A stretch of 64,000 bases of DNA from Liriodendron chinense (taxonomy: Eukaryota > Streptophyta > Magnoliopsida > Magnoliales > Magnoliaceae): the NCBI GenBank assembly GCA_003013855.2, contig ML058508.1, positions 248,001-312,000 of the forward strand, given 5' to 3'. The translations under genes and the position numbers were made by a program. Under the pieces are notes generated by a model. The model saw only the letters and a list, made by a program, of their open reading frames with translations. It made no database searches and was not told the origin of the DNA. This document shows, in pieces, positions 33,573 to 45,200 of this stretch (position 1 is the first letter of the stretch; the number at the start of each line of letters is the position of its first letter).

Positions 33573-35160
33573 GAAATTGTTCGCTTCCCCAAGTGTAGGG
33601 TTGCGATGTAGTAATAAACTCAATAAGACCGAGGTCGATCCACAGGGACTTGTGTAGGAATTCACAAACACATCCAATAGTGTCTATTGAGAGCTAACAA
33701 CCAGATTTTGTATGAGATTGATGTAAGTAACAACTTTAAACTAATTTGAAGGTAAACAATTATAAAAAGGCACTAGGGGTTCAAGGATCCACTTGTAGCA
33801 ATCCTTGATGTTCAATCCGCTGTGGTTTTTTTAATTTCTCAACTAGAATCGATATTAAGATCTATCTAGCCAGATAGTAGAGCTGTTAAACCAAACAATA
33901 TGTCATATGTAAGGCCAATGTATATGATTCACTCAATGCAAGCTAGGATGAGCATGCTCAACTACATAGGTCAGTCCCAATTCCAATAAATAGGATAAGA
34001 TCACAATCATAACCATTCTCAAGTCCAGTCACAAGACATGTTTAGATTATGATTTGAACTTGATTCAAATCACATGCACAGTCCCATACATAATTCAGAA
34101 AACCAGAAAAGTAGAACTTTGGTAGGAAGTCCCCACATGAAGATCATAGTACTAGAGCGTACTCCAATTCCTCGGATCATATAGGTCTAGACTAGCACAC
34201 AACAATTAAGAACTTAAGTAATTCTCCCAAACATCCATGAGTCATCATAAGACTAAGAAAAACTACTTAGAACTTGTATTAACTTCAAACCATTGTTCAT
34301 AATCATGAAAACCAATCTTAAAACCAAATAAAAACGAATTGAAACATCTTAGATCTACTACAAGCTTCACCTCTTAGCCCTAGCTGAGAGGTTTAGCTGC
34401 TCATGATCTAAGGAAACATAAAACAACTAGAAAAATCATAAAAACAGCAAAACAAACTAGAAGGAGTTGTGGAACTCCGAAATCCACTTCCTTCGCCTCC
34501 AACCTTGCTTAAACTCTTCTTAGATACCCTAGGAATGATCCCTAGGTGTCCTTTTATAGTGGAGAGGCTCCGCAACCTCAGAATATTTCAGAATCTGCAT
34601 AAGCTTACGCAGTGCACAGAGATTTTCGGCGCCAAAAAAAGAAAGTACGCAGCTTGCACATGGCCGACCGGTCGCACGACCGGTCTGAGTGGCTGGCCGA
34701 CCGGTCGTGCCTCACTATGAAACAGTCCAGCAGCCTCTGGAGGTGGAAAAGTATTCTGGCCGACCGGTCTGGACCGGTCGGAATGGGCTGGCTAACCAGT
34801 CACGACTGGTCGGACTGTTTATGTAAACTATCCAGCAGCTCAATAGGGTCTGGGAGAGCTGGCCGACCGGTCTAGACCGGTCGTGGCCCTCTTGGCCGAC
34901 CGGTCTGGACCGGTCTTGGCCTGTTTCTTTTGTATTTTCTTTCTTCTTTTCTTCTTTCCTTGCTTCCTTCTTTTTTTGGTCCACCTTGGTTCTTCATCCA
35001 AGGTTCTTAAAGAGCTCTTTTTGTCATCAATTAGGCAGAATCCACTCTCATTCCTGCAATCACAAAACATGCATTCAATTAGTCTTTAAATCATGAAAAT
35101 CTTGCACAATGAGTGATGAATTGGAGTTAGAGTATGCACAATTAAGAGCTTAACAGAAAT
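33573..35160 (-). mobile_element. Solo LTR N4 (Athila-like) with TSD GAAAT
   Basis: The LTR (33578-35155, 1578 bp) goes from TGTTCGCTTC to GAGCTTAACA, with GAAAT at 33573-33577 and 35156-35160. On the minus strand TATAAAAGG is at 34550-34558. GACCGGTC copies fill 34660-34922, including perfect 18 bp palindromes GACCGGTCTAGACCGGTC. It sits in the protease-RT linker of Athila-N3 and splits the pol frame cleanly. Confidence 0.94.
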
Positions 35161-36103
35161 CACCACCAGATATGTCTCATCTAAACCTAAATAGACATTT
35201 CAACTCACTTGGTAATGATTTTAGGTCGAGTGTTGCTGCCTTGATTTTGGATGGGAGGGGCTTGTTCTTGTTTAAGGGTAAAGGCTCAAATAGGGCCCTC
35301 CATCTTTTGTTACAAGTACCAGCATCACATCTAAAATGGTATCCATCTCTCATATTGTGTCATCATTTATCTCATGAGAGTGGGCCACACATGCCTCGAA
35401 AGGGTTGGAATATAATGTCAGGGGGAATGTATCCTCCACGAATGATTCAATCACATTTATCTCGTGAATCTCATCATCAACTACTTCCTGTGGTTGTTCG
35501 CATAAATCAAATATATTCAGCTCGAGAGTCATATTTCTAAAGGACATTTGTACAAGCCCGTTTCTACAATTGATAATTGCATTGAAAGTAGCTAAAAAAG
35601 GGCGGCCAAGTATGACGGGAATTTGAGCACCGGTACATATCACGGGATGTGTATCCAAAACAATAAAGTCTACTGGGTTGTAGAATTTATCAACTTGGAC
35701 TAAAACATCCTCAATCACTCCTCTCAGTATACGAATAGATCTATTAGCAAGTTGGAGTGTGGTTTTGGTGGGTTTCAATTCACCTAACCCAAGTTGTTCA
35801 TAAACCGAGTACGGAATGAGGTTAACACTTGCCCCTAAATCGAGTAAGGCTTGTTTAATCCGGTAGTCTCCTATGACGCATGAGATGGTTGGACTACACG
35901 GATCCTTGTATTTTTGGGGCACCTCTTGTTTGATAATAGCACTCAAATTCTCAGTCAAAAGTACTTTGTTGTGAACATTGTGTTTCCTTTTGACTGTGCA
36001 CAATTCCTTTAGAAATTTGGCATAAAATGGTATTTGCTTTATAGCATCCAACAATGGAATGTTGATCTTCACCTGCTTGAAACCCTCTAAAATTTCCAGG
36101 TTT
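35161..36103 (-). pseudogene. Athila-N3 protease and linker
   Basis: The 240-codon frame (36072-35350, minus) holds the C-terminal end of gag (PFYAKFLKELC) and the aspartic protease: LLDLGASVNLIPYSVYEQ, GLGELKPTKTTLQLANRS, and VILGRPFLATFNAIINC. DLGAS is the catalytic loop. An acidic linker with VVDDEIHEINVIES follows. 35349-35161 is the frame-broken linker that leads to the RT. The domain looks intact. Confidence 0.9.
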
Positions 36104-37836
36104 TTTGTCTAAAGGTTTAGGTGAAATCAACCTTTGGGGAAACAGGGCAACCGGCTTGTATTGCCTTTCCGGTTCTTTCTCTTATAGAGTGTTGTTTGAG
36201 CTATCTTCATCTTTGGAATTTTTCGGATCCTTAGGCTTTAGGGCCTTCATCGGATTAGATTTATCAATTATTTTTCCACTTCTCAAAGTGGTGATAGCTT
36301 GAACATGCTCCTTATGTTGGGAGGATGAGCTTGCATCTTGTATCTCAAATTGGGTTCTTGGGTTAGGAAAAGGTTGGCAGGAAGTGTGCCTTTCTCCCTA
36401 ACACTGAGGTGAGATTCAACTCTAGCCATTGAAGTTTTCAAGTCATTGATGGCTTGAGTTGAACTTTGATTAAATTTCAATTGCTCTTGCATGAACCCAT
36501 CTATTTTCAGAGAATTAGTCTTGTTATATTCAGCTTGAACCGATACGAATGCACCCAACATCCCCTCTAGCGTAGCTTTTAGTGTAATGACTAGGGATGG
36601 ACCTAGTAAAGGTTGAGCTTGAGGGATATTGTTTGCATTCGTAGTGGGTCCATTCCTCCAACTGAAGTTGAGATGGTGCTTCCAACTAGAATTAAACGTG
36701 TTTGAGTTTGGAGCACCAAATTGCCGTTGATAACTGTTTATGGCATTTGATTGTTCTTGTAAGATGTCTTGAACTGCTGAAATTGTAGGACAATCTTGTG
36801 TTGTATGTTGATTTCCGGCACAAATTTCTCAAACAGTTTCAACGTCCTTACAGTTGATCGTCTCTCCTTTCTTTAATTCCATGGCCTCGACTTTTCTTGT
36901 GAGGCTAGCCACACATACACTTATGTTATCATCTTCTGATAGGACATAAATTCCTCCTTTTTCCATTTTGTTGGCTAGTCTTGGAATTTGTTGGTTTAGA
37001 TGTATTCCAAGACTGTGCATTCTCTCAGCCAATTCCTCCAAATAGTCCCATGCTTCCTCAGCTTCCTTATTCATGAATTCCCATTGCACATCATCTCTAC
37101 GAATTGGCGCATGGGTGAAGTCAGTCCTTCATAGAAAAGCTTATAACCCGCCAAATTTCATAGCCATGATGTGGGCATGCATTTAATAAGTTCTTAAACC
37201 TCTCCCAACATTAGAAGAAGGTCTCATCCTCCTTTTGGGCAAAATTCATGATAAGGCGCCTCAACATGTTCGTTTTGTGGATAGGGAAGAACTTTTTAAT
37301 GAACTCCCTATGCATATCAGTCCATGCGCCAATTAATCTTGGCCTTAATGCATGAAGCTAACCTTTAGCTTTATCTTTAAGAGTAAAAGGAAATAATTTA
37401 AGCCTCACCACATCATCAGTTACATTTGCAAAGTGCATGGTGGTTATTACCTCATCAAATTCCTTAAGGTATTGATAGGCACTTTCACTGTCTAATCCAT
37501 GGAATCTCGGGAGGAGTTGGATTACTCCCGGTTTCAAATCTACGTTCCCTGCATTTGTGGAAAAACTATGCATGAGGGAGTGCTCGCTCTTGCTGGTTGC
37601 AAGTAATCACGTAATGTTCTTGGTCGAGGAACATTCTCAACCACATTCTCTCCCGTTTCGGTTTGGTTTTGGCCCAGATTTTGATTGGCCATAGGATTGG
37701 GTTGATTTGCAGCCATACTTTCAGACAAAATTGGAGAATTTAGATGTCTCCTAGCACGTGGTTCTCTATCAATTCCTTCTACTATTCTCCCTTCACTAAT
37801 GAGTCGGTTATTGGAATCCCGAGCCCAATGTGGCAT
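36104..37836 (-). pseudogene. Athila-N3 gag
   Basis: The start is ATG at 37836 (minus; MPHWARD). The first piece has RTLRDYLQPARASTPSC. A one-base shift near 37560 leads to LLPRFHGLDSESAYQYLKEF. Other pieces at 37089-36829 and 36561-36283 keep AWDYLEELAERM and MLGAFVSVQAEYNK. A CX2C-type remnant with PTI lies near 36800. Several stops and shifts are present. The gene has the normal Athila gag order and is followed by protease. Confidence 0.86.
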
Positions 37837-38371
37837 GCAAATCCTAAAAGAATGAAACAAAAAGGAATTCTTTCTTCCTTCCTTTACTTAGCTCTAAGAC
37901 CGAAGCACAAGGTGTCTTGCAATGGCTGAGCCAGAAGCAAGGATAGAGACCGCTTTCTCCTGGTCAATAGGAGTTCAGAGACTCCCCACCCACTCTTTGA
38001 ATCTTTTGAGAAAAGTGCAGAAAAAGAAGAAAGAGGAATAGAGTTGAGAAGAGAAATCTCTGAGCACAAGGTGATCCAAGACGGCAGAGCAGACCAATAG
38101 GAATCAAGGCAGCACAAGGCCAACCTATCAGAGATCCAAAAAGGAGTCTCCACCCACTCTACAAGAGATGAATATGATAGGAAATAATTGGAGAAGAAGA
38201 AGAGTAAGGTTAGAAAGATAAAACCCGATTTGAGAACTTAAGATGCCTACTTCTTCAACTTCCTAAAAATCCCTGCAAAAAAAAATCAAAAATAAAACAA
38301 ACTAAGTTAGTACTGTTCCTAAAAATCTCAAATAGATACTATTTTCAGAAATTTTGTGAAATCCGTCAAAG
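37837..38371 (-). other. 5' leader of Athila-N3
   Basis: There is no coding sequence between the PBS and gag, and the region is purine-rich. It could carry the packaging signal, but nothing specific is visible. Confidence 0.6.
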
Positions 38372-38389
38372 TCCCCGGCAACGACGCCA
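38372..38389 (-). promoter_or_regulatory. Primer-binding site of Athila-N3 (tRNA-Asp type, one mismatch)
   Basis: On the minus strand TGGCGTCGTTGCCGGGGA differs by one base from TGGCGCCGTTGCCGGGGA in Athila-N2. It lies six bases inside the 5' LTR. Confidence 0.88.
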
Positions 38390-38395
38390 AAAACT

Positions 38396-39909
38396 TGTTC
38401 TCTCACCTCAAGTGCAAGGCTGCGATGTAGTAATAATCTCGGTAAGACCGAGGTCGATCCACAGGGACTTATATAAGAATTCACAAAACACTTCTAATAG
38501 TTTCCACTGAAGAACTAACTAAACAAACTTTAGTAATCTGATGTAGAGAGATATTTTGAACTAACTGAAGGTAATCAATTAATAAAAGGCACTAGGGGTT
38601 CAAGGATCCACTTGTAGCAATCCTTGATGCTCAATTCGCTGTGGTTTCTCACTTTCTCAACTAGAATTGAAATTAAGTTCTATCTAGCAGGATGATAGAG
38701 CAGTTAAAAAAATCAACCTGAAATATGTATGATCCATATATATGATTCACTCAATGCAAGCTAGGATGAGCATACTCAATTGCATAGGTCAGTCCTAATT
38801 CCAATAGGTAAGATCACAATCATAACCATCATTAAATCCTGTCACAAGACAAAACTAGATCATGATTTGAACTTGATCCAAATCACATACACAATCTCAC
38901 ATACTTCAGAATTTCCAAAAAAGTAGACTTTTGGTATGAAGCTCCCACATGAAGATCATAGATCTAGAGCGTATTCCAATTCCTCGGATCATATAGGTCT
39001 AGACTAGCTCACAACAATTAAGAACTCAACCAATTCTTCCAAACATACATGAGTCATCATAAGATTAAGAAAAATTACTTAGTACTTGAATTAAACTTTA
39101 AACCATTGTTCTTCAATAGCAATCCAACTTAAAACCAAATCAAACGAATTGAAACATCTTAGATTCACTACAAGCTTCACCTCTTAGTTCAAGCTAAGAG
39201 GTTTAACCGTTCATGATCCAAGGAAACATGAAAACAACTAAACAAATCATAAAACTAGAAAGCAAACTAAGAGGAGTTGTAGAACTCCGAAATCGACTTC
39301 CGCCATCTCCTACCGTGCTCAATCTGTTCTAGGATGCCCTAGGAACGATCCCTAGGTCTCCTTTTATAGTGGAGAGGCTCTGCTGCATCAGAATCATCCA
39401 GAAGATGCGTAAGGATACGCAGTGCGCAGAAAAATTCGGAGCTTGTAGAACATGCACTGTTACGCAGACGACCGGTCGTACAACCGGTCTGAGCTTCTGT
39501 ACGACCGGTCGCACGACCGGTCTCAAAAACGTAAAAAAACGTCCAGAGAGTTTTTGAAAAATTCAGACCCAGCTTTTTAATTCAAGGACCGGTCGCACGA
39601 CCGGTCTAAGCAGTGGATGACCGGTCACACAACCGGTCCTAATGGGTCCAGTGAGTTTTGGCCGAAAGACTCCTCTTCAGTGCTTTCTTCTGCATCCTTT
39701 CTTCTTTCCTCTGACTTCTTTCTTCCATCCTTTCCTGATTAGTCCTTTGGTCTTCAATGCTTGCGAATAGCTTCTTTATGCCTCCAATTGATGAATCCTT
39801 CCTCTTATCCTATAACCACAAAACCGTGCATTAGTTGGGTCTTTAATCATGAACCATGCGTAATGAGTGATGAATTAGGGTTAAAATATGTATAATTAAG
39901 AGCTCAACA
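38396..39909 (-). repeat. Athila-N3 5' LTR (1514 bp)
   Basis: It runs from TGTTCTCTCA to GAGCTCAACA. On the minus strand TATAAAAGG is at 39360-39368. The GACCGGTC array is at 39466-39640, shorter than in the 3' LTR. Confidence 0.93.
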
Positions 39910-40138
39910 GCATAAAACACAAAAAAAAACTAACTAATATAAAATCTGAAAACAAAAAAAATTGAAAATTAAATGAGTCCGGATGGAAGAACTATGTTAG
40001 AGAAGAAAAATCGAACAAAACAAACAAAATCTGTTAGTAATAGAAATTATGACAAAAACCTATTAAAACAATGAATCATAACCTAACCTATTTAACCTAA
40101 CTATACCCTAATTACAAAATTCAGAACCGTTAACCTAA
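39910..40138 (-). other. 5' leader of Athila-N2
   Basis: This AT-rich leader was separated from its gag by the Athila-N3 insertion. Its right end is the PBS. Confidence 0.75.
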
Positions 40139-40156
40139 TCCCCGGCAACGGCGCCA
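40139..40156 (-). promoter_or_regulatory. Primer-binding site of Athila-N2 (tRNA-Asp type)
   Basis: On the minus strand TGGCGCCGTTGCCGGGGA is exactly complementary to the expected 3' end of plant tRNA-Asp and lies six bases inside the 5' LTR. Confidence 0.92.
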
Positions 40157-40162
40157 AAAACT

Positions 40163-41665
40163 TGTTCGCTCGCCTCAAGTGCAAGGCTACGATGTAGTAA
40201 TAATTTTCGGTAAGACCGAGGTCGATCCTCAAAGATTGTTGTAACAATTCTAAGTTTTATAACTAGGATGGGCTAAATTCAGATTTGTAATGATGGATGG
40301 TAATTAAGAACATAAATTTATCTACTTAAGAACTAAATCAAGGAAATAAATACTAGAGTGCCAAGGATCCACTAATAATCATTCACAATGCCAATTCAAA
40401 TCATTCAAGCCAATCACTCAATTGGAATCAGAGTTCTATCCCTAGCCAATCAGAATATAAAGCAATCAAATCATCATAATGCATCTAACGTAGATGAATC
40501 ATCCACTGATATGGTCCTCTCATAATCTACTAAGGCATTGGGTGTATTCAATCACACAACCCAATCCTTCACAAAACAAGCAAGATCACATTCATGGTTT
40601 TTCCTCAAACCTTGTCACTAAACTTAATTTAGAAGCATGAATTGAACTGCTATTGAACCAAAATCAATACATAAACATCTATCTCAGATTAAATCAAAAG
40701 ATAAGAACCCCTTCTAGTTTAGTTCTAGATAAACTCTTAGGAAACTTAGTTTGTAAAATCCCCTAACATCCAACATATCATGATGAATCTAGGATCTCTA
40801 CAACCCAAAATCTTATCAATCAATACCCCCATTAAGCAATCTCAGTAATCAAAACATCCCATATAAGAGCAATCACAAGAGATAGATTAACTAAATATAC
40901 TAACTTTATTTCAAACTTGAACTAAAAGTGTTCTTCATAAAACCAAAAAGTAATTGAACTAATTCGAATTGAACATTGCAAACAACGAAAAGCTTCACCT
41001 CTTAGCCCTAGCTAAAAGGTTTACCCAACCATTAATAATTAAACTAAAACTCAAAAGAAAACTAAATAAAAATATAGAAAAACCTAGTTTGGAGGAGTTA
41101 CAGACGCTCCACGGAAATCTCCTTCACCTCCCACGACTTCCTTAGCCTTCTATGATGTCTTTAGATCCACCCCTAGGTGTCCTTTTATAGTAGAGAGGCC
41201 CTATCACCTTAGAATCTTCCAGAATTGCGCAATACTTACGCACTTGCACCTCAAAAATCGGAGCTTGGTGAAGAAGTTGTTGAATTTCAGCAAATTACAC
41301 TGGCTACCTGTTGGCCGACCGGTCTAGACTGGTCTAGCAAAGGTCTAGAGTCTAGAGGGGTGCCCGACCTATTGGCCGACCGGTCTTAACCGGTCTAGCT
41401 TGTTTGGCCAACCGGTCTAGACCGGTCTAGCTTCTATTTCTTTTGGTTTTCTCTCTCTTCTCTCCTTCTTTCTTCTTCCATCTTTAGCCCACCTTAGATC
41501 ATCATCAAGGACCATCTAAATGTGGTCTTTTGAACATCAATGTGGTGTAATCCCTCTCTCATTCCTACATCCACAAAACATGCATTATATAAACCTTTTA
41601 ACATACAAATCATGCATAAGATGCAATGTAATGGGCTAAGATATGTATAAATCGGAAGCTCAACA
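40163..41665 (-). repeat. Athila-N2 5' LTR (1503 bp)
   Basis: It runs from TGTTCGCTCG to GAAGCTCAACA, very similar to 22254-23761. On the minus strand TATAAAAGG is at 41181-41189. The GACCGGTC array is at 41313-41435. Confidence 0.93.
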
Positions 41666-41670
41666 CACAA

Positions 41671-42540
41671 CTTCCCGTAAGGAAGAGTAGACGCCAGGTT
41701 TCCCTAAATTTACACTCTTCGAAGGAGGGACCCAGTCACCAATGGAATATCTGGTGAATTATGAAAAGACCGCTTATTTCAAAGGCAACGTTTCTGAAAA
41801 ATATTTACTGCGAAACTTTGTATATTCACTAGCCACCTCACCTCAAGCAGCGCCATGGTCTGGTATTTCACTTTGCCAGAAAGAACGACTGCAAGTTGGC
41901 AAGACATAAAAGAAAAGTTTGTGATGCGGTTCTATAGATATAACGCAAGAATATCAAAAGAATTACTCCAAAAGACATCGCAACTTCCAGACGAGGACAT
42001 ATTGGATTTCGTACGTCGATAGTGGAATGTATGGGCTTGTAGTTCCACATTGCCTCTGACCGAAGATATTATGATGAAAGAATGCATTCAAGTAAATGTA
42101 CTAAAAAAACAGTTGATATCAAAAAACCAGGGAATCCCACGAAGCTTCCGACAGTTGTTGAGAATATTAGTGCTTCAGTTTCATGAATTGTGCAGTGTCA
42201 CAACGATTCAAGCCATAGAAAAATCAGAGGATACAAACTGCTTGCTTAATGATAAAGGAATGGAAAGCAACCTAATAACGTTGAGGTCGTGAAAACAGCT
42301 ACGACAGGAATCTCAGAAAGAATCGCAGAGAGATATCTTTGATCAAACCTTCAGTTAAGAGAAGGCTGGTGAAAGGACCGATAAATCATCGCGGCCAGAG
42401 GAATCATCGACGTTAAGTGTTACATATGATGTCATTAGTCATCCGAAAAGAATCCCGGCAAGACTAAGCATCTATGATGCCCTAAAATTATCCAAAAGTT
42501 TTCGACAGGACTTGATACAAGCTTTACTCGATGATATGTG
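41671..42540 (+). pseudogene. Tat-O gag, module 3 and junction to protease
   Basis: The frame continues from 22253 across Athila-N2 (with one TAG at 41688). PGFPKFTLFEGG and MEYLVNYEKTAYF are followed by a one-base shift near 41845. Then WYFTLPERTTASWQDIKEKF and MRFYRYNARISKELLQ are seen. These align with WYATL/TWEQMQEAF of module 1 and WYESG/SIWEQFLELF of module 2. The downstream part contains SVTYDVISHPKRIPARLSIY and DALKLSKSFRQDL near 42417-42510, which is the usual Ogre/Tat segment just before protease. The region thus holds a third gag-like module. Confidence 0.8.
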
Positions 42541-43650
42541 CAGGAGGCTTTGATAACAGAAATGGAAGCAGCAAACGTAGATAAAAATGAGGATAAGAGC
42601 TGGCATGCAATGACAGAAAAGCCCGAAGCAGCTTATTGTATGTCGACAATAACCTTCGCAGAGGATGATATGATGTTAGGTGAAAATGAGCATAAATCAA
42701 CCACTTATGGTTACAGGATATATGAATGACAGACAGTAAAGCGTATCATGATCGATAATGGGTCGGCTGTGAATTTGATGCCATTAAGTGTGCTCTCCAA
42801 GCCATATAAGGGACAGCATTTGTGGACAAGCAATATGATGATACAGGGATTCAATCAGGACAAGCAAAAAGAACTGGGCACAATTACCATGCTGCTAGAG
42901 ATCGAGAATTTGATCACTAAGGTGACTTGTCATGTGATTAATGCAGTAACAACATACAATATGTTGCTCATGAGACCGTTGATACATAGATGCGGGATTA
43001 TTCTTTCCACCTTGAATCAATGTTTCAAATATTGTCAGAAAGGTGTACAGTACAGAATTTCGGCAGATGAGAAACCATACACAATTGCAGAATCATTTTT
43101 TGCAGATGCGTGATATTATGAATCATTCGCTGGCGAAGAACATGAAGGTGTAAAGAACTCGCAGAAAGAAAAAATTCAGCAAGAACATAAAAGACCCAGA
43201 ACAAAAAGATTTTTCTTTGTGCCGAAAAACATGCGACAGCCAGGACAGCCGTCATTGGTCCTATTTTCCACAAAACAAGCAGAAACCCTTCAGTCAAATT
43301 TCACTATGCCAGCACCGAAATTAGAAAAAAGCAGGCCTTTTCCCAAAGGACCTCGAGAATTTCGAGTGTTGGGAAAAATGGAACAGGCTCCAATATTATT
43401 TTACTCTGTAAGGGTAAAAAATGCTGAAGAACATAACGAGGCACCAATACAAATGAAAAAACTGACAAAACTGAACCCAAAAGAGATGGGTCGATACAGT
43501 CCGGTAAGTAAGAGAATAATGTGGTCAATGGGTTTCGATTGCGAAGATTCGATCAGCCTAAGCACAGTAAAGGAATATCAGTGCCCATTATATTCCAAAG
43601 GCGCCAAAAATTATTGGGATTGGGGGCATCCTTGGAGTCTACACATGTAA
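42541..43650 (+). pseudogene. Tat-O protease region
   Basis: The aspartic protease has MIDNGSAVNLMPLSVL (42748 onwards) with DNGS in place of the usual DTGS/DGGS. GFNQDKQKELGTI and YNMLLMRPLIHRCGIILSTL follow, typical of Ogre/Tat protease. A stop at about 43111 divides it from the next frame (43219-43650). That frame has RPFPKGPREFRVLG and KEMGRYSPVSKRIMWSMGFDC, a segment also found between protease and RT in Ogre-type elements. Confidence 0.8.
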
Positions 43651-44640
43651 ATATGGTCAGTAAAATGACCCAAATCAGCCCTATAGAATAGCAGACAGAC
43701 CCGGTGATAGAGAAAGAAATATCCGATCTTGAAAAAGCTCCAGAACAGTTGGAAGATGGAGGTCAACCAATGATTGACCAGTTATGTGAAATAAATCTGG
43801 GGATAGAAGAGGAAAAACGAGTTATATATATCAGTATAGGTCTGACAGAAGAGGAAACCAAAAGATATAGTCAAGTGTTCAAAGACAACAAAGATGTGTT
43901 TGCATGGACATATGCTGAAATACCAGGGTTGGAACCAACAATAGCAATGTATAGACTTAATATCACCAAAGAAAAGAAACCAATCAAGCAAGCTCAACGA
44001 CGCTTCCATCCAGACATTCTGCTTCGAATAGAAGAAGAAGTGAATAAACTCATCAAGGTAGGCTTTGTCAAAGAAGTCAAATATCCTAAATGGATATCAA
44101 AATTGTTCCGGTCAAGAAGAAAAATGGACAAATACGGGTATGTGTCAACTTCAAAGATCTAAATGAAGCATGTCCTAAAGATGATTTTCCCTTGCCAATT
44201 ACGAAATTGCTGATAGATAGCACCACGAGATACGCCGTCATGTCCTTTATGGACAGCTACTCAGGTTACAACCAAATACGTATGGCACCAGAAGATGAAG
44301 AATCAACTACTTTTCATACTTCCCTGGGAATATATTGCTATAAAGTCATGACATTTGGATTAAAGAATGCGGGGGCAACATATCAACGGGGTACGCAACG
44401 TATTTTCAGCGATATGATGCATAAGCACGTGGAGTGCTATGTCGATGATTTGGTCGTAAGGTCTGATGATCATGAAGAACATCTAAACTATCTACAGTCT
44501 GTCTTTCAAAGGCTTGGAAGAAACAATTAAAAATGAATCCTCTAAAATGCGCTTTTGGCATCTCTTCCGGTAAGTTTTTGGGGTTTGTAGTATGATATAG
44601 AGGAATTAAAGTCAATCCAGGAAAAATAAAAGTGATTCAA
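43651..44640 (+). pseudogene. Tat-O reverse transcriptase
   Basis: Reads in two frames. The first (43704-44162) has NKDVFAWTYAEIPGL and LNITKEKKPIKQAQRRF. The frame shifts near 44100 and continues with KKKNGQIRVCVNFKDLNEACP, FMDSYSGYNQIRM (first catalytic Asp), TFGLKNAGATYQRG and ECYVDDLVVRS (catalytic YVDD). A TAA at 44528 and a change to V* at about 44594 break the thumb (KCAFGISSGKFLGF). The catalytic residues remain. Confidence 0.9.
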
Positions 44641-45200
44641 GAAAATGCAACCGCCAAAATCGTTGAAAGAACTGAAAAACTTGCAAGGAAAATTAGCATA
44701 CATAAAGGTTTTATCTCAAACCTGTCAGAAAGATGTCAACCATTTTCTCGTCTCATGAAGAAGGGGATATTATTCGAGTGGGATACAGCAAGCCAAAATG
44801 CGTTCGAGTCTATCAAACAATTGCTTAGTGCAATACAGCATGCCAAAATGCGTTCGAGTCTATCAAACAATTGCTGAAATAGCCACCCGTGTTAACAGCA
44901 TCAATACCGGGAAAGGCACTCATTTTGTATATTACTACTTGTGAAAGTTCACTCGGTACACTCTTTGCGCAGAAAAATGAGTTAGGGAAAGAAGCAGCCC
45001 TGTATTATTTGAGCGGAATGCTGGAGGGAGTTGAACATCATTATTCTTCGATTGAGAAGATCTATCTGGCCCTTATATTCGTCGTGCAGAAGTTACGACA
45101 TTATTGCCTTTCCCATGATATAACATTGATTTCACGGGCCGATCCTATTAAATATCTGATAACCCGACTGATGCTATCTGGAAGATTGGCCAAATGAATG
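44641..45200 (+). pseudogene. Tat-O RT thumb and gypsy-type RNase H remnant
   Basis: The connection contains RKISIHKGFISNLSERCQPF. The RNase H remnant (44889-45197) keeps LYYLSGMLEGVEHHYSSIEK. A 50 bp direct duplication (44783-44832 and 44833-44875) adds a non-multiple of three and shifts the frame. The RNase H catalytic Asp positions are weak, so it is probably inactive, as in many Tat elements that rely on the second RNase H. Confidence 0.78.
44783..44875 (+). repeat. 50 bp direct duplication in Tat-O pol
   Basis: The segment GCCAAAATGCGTTCGAGTCT with its flanks occurs at 44792 and 44842, 50 bp apart. It is specific to this copy as far as can be seen and breaks the frame. Confidence 0.9.

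Larger units (their letters stand above)
28044..39914 (-). mobile_element. Athila-N3, complete Athila-like element (TSD GCATA)
   Basis: The 3' LTR is 28049-29661 and the 5' LTR is 38396-39909. GCATA is repeated at 28044-28048 and 39910-39914. Read on the minus strand, the order is 5' LTR, PBS, gag, protease, RT/RNase H, integrase, 3' noncoding region and 3' LTR. It is interrupted once, by solo LTR N4. It is the most complete Athila element of the window. Confidence 0.95.
22249..41670 (-). mobile_element. Athila-N2, pol-less Athila-like element (TSD CACAA)
   Basis: The 3' LTR is 22254-23761 and the 5' LTR is 40163-41665. CACAA is repeated at 22249-22253 and 41666-41670. A tRNA-Asp type PBS (40139-40156) sits beside the 5' LTR. 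Without Athila-N3 the interior is about 4.5 kb and codes only for gag, protease and an acidic ORF. RT, RNase H and nearly all of integrase are absent, so it is non-autonomous. Confidence 0.94.

Noticed and set aside
22254..41665. N2 and N3 as one tandem element sharing LTRs
   Set aside because: Each pair of LTRs has its own TSD, and the N2 leader and gag lie on opposite sides of N3, so N3 is nested in N2.
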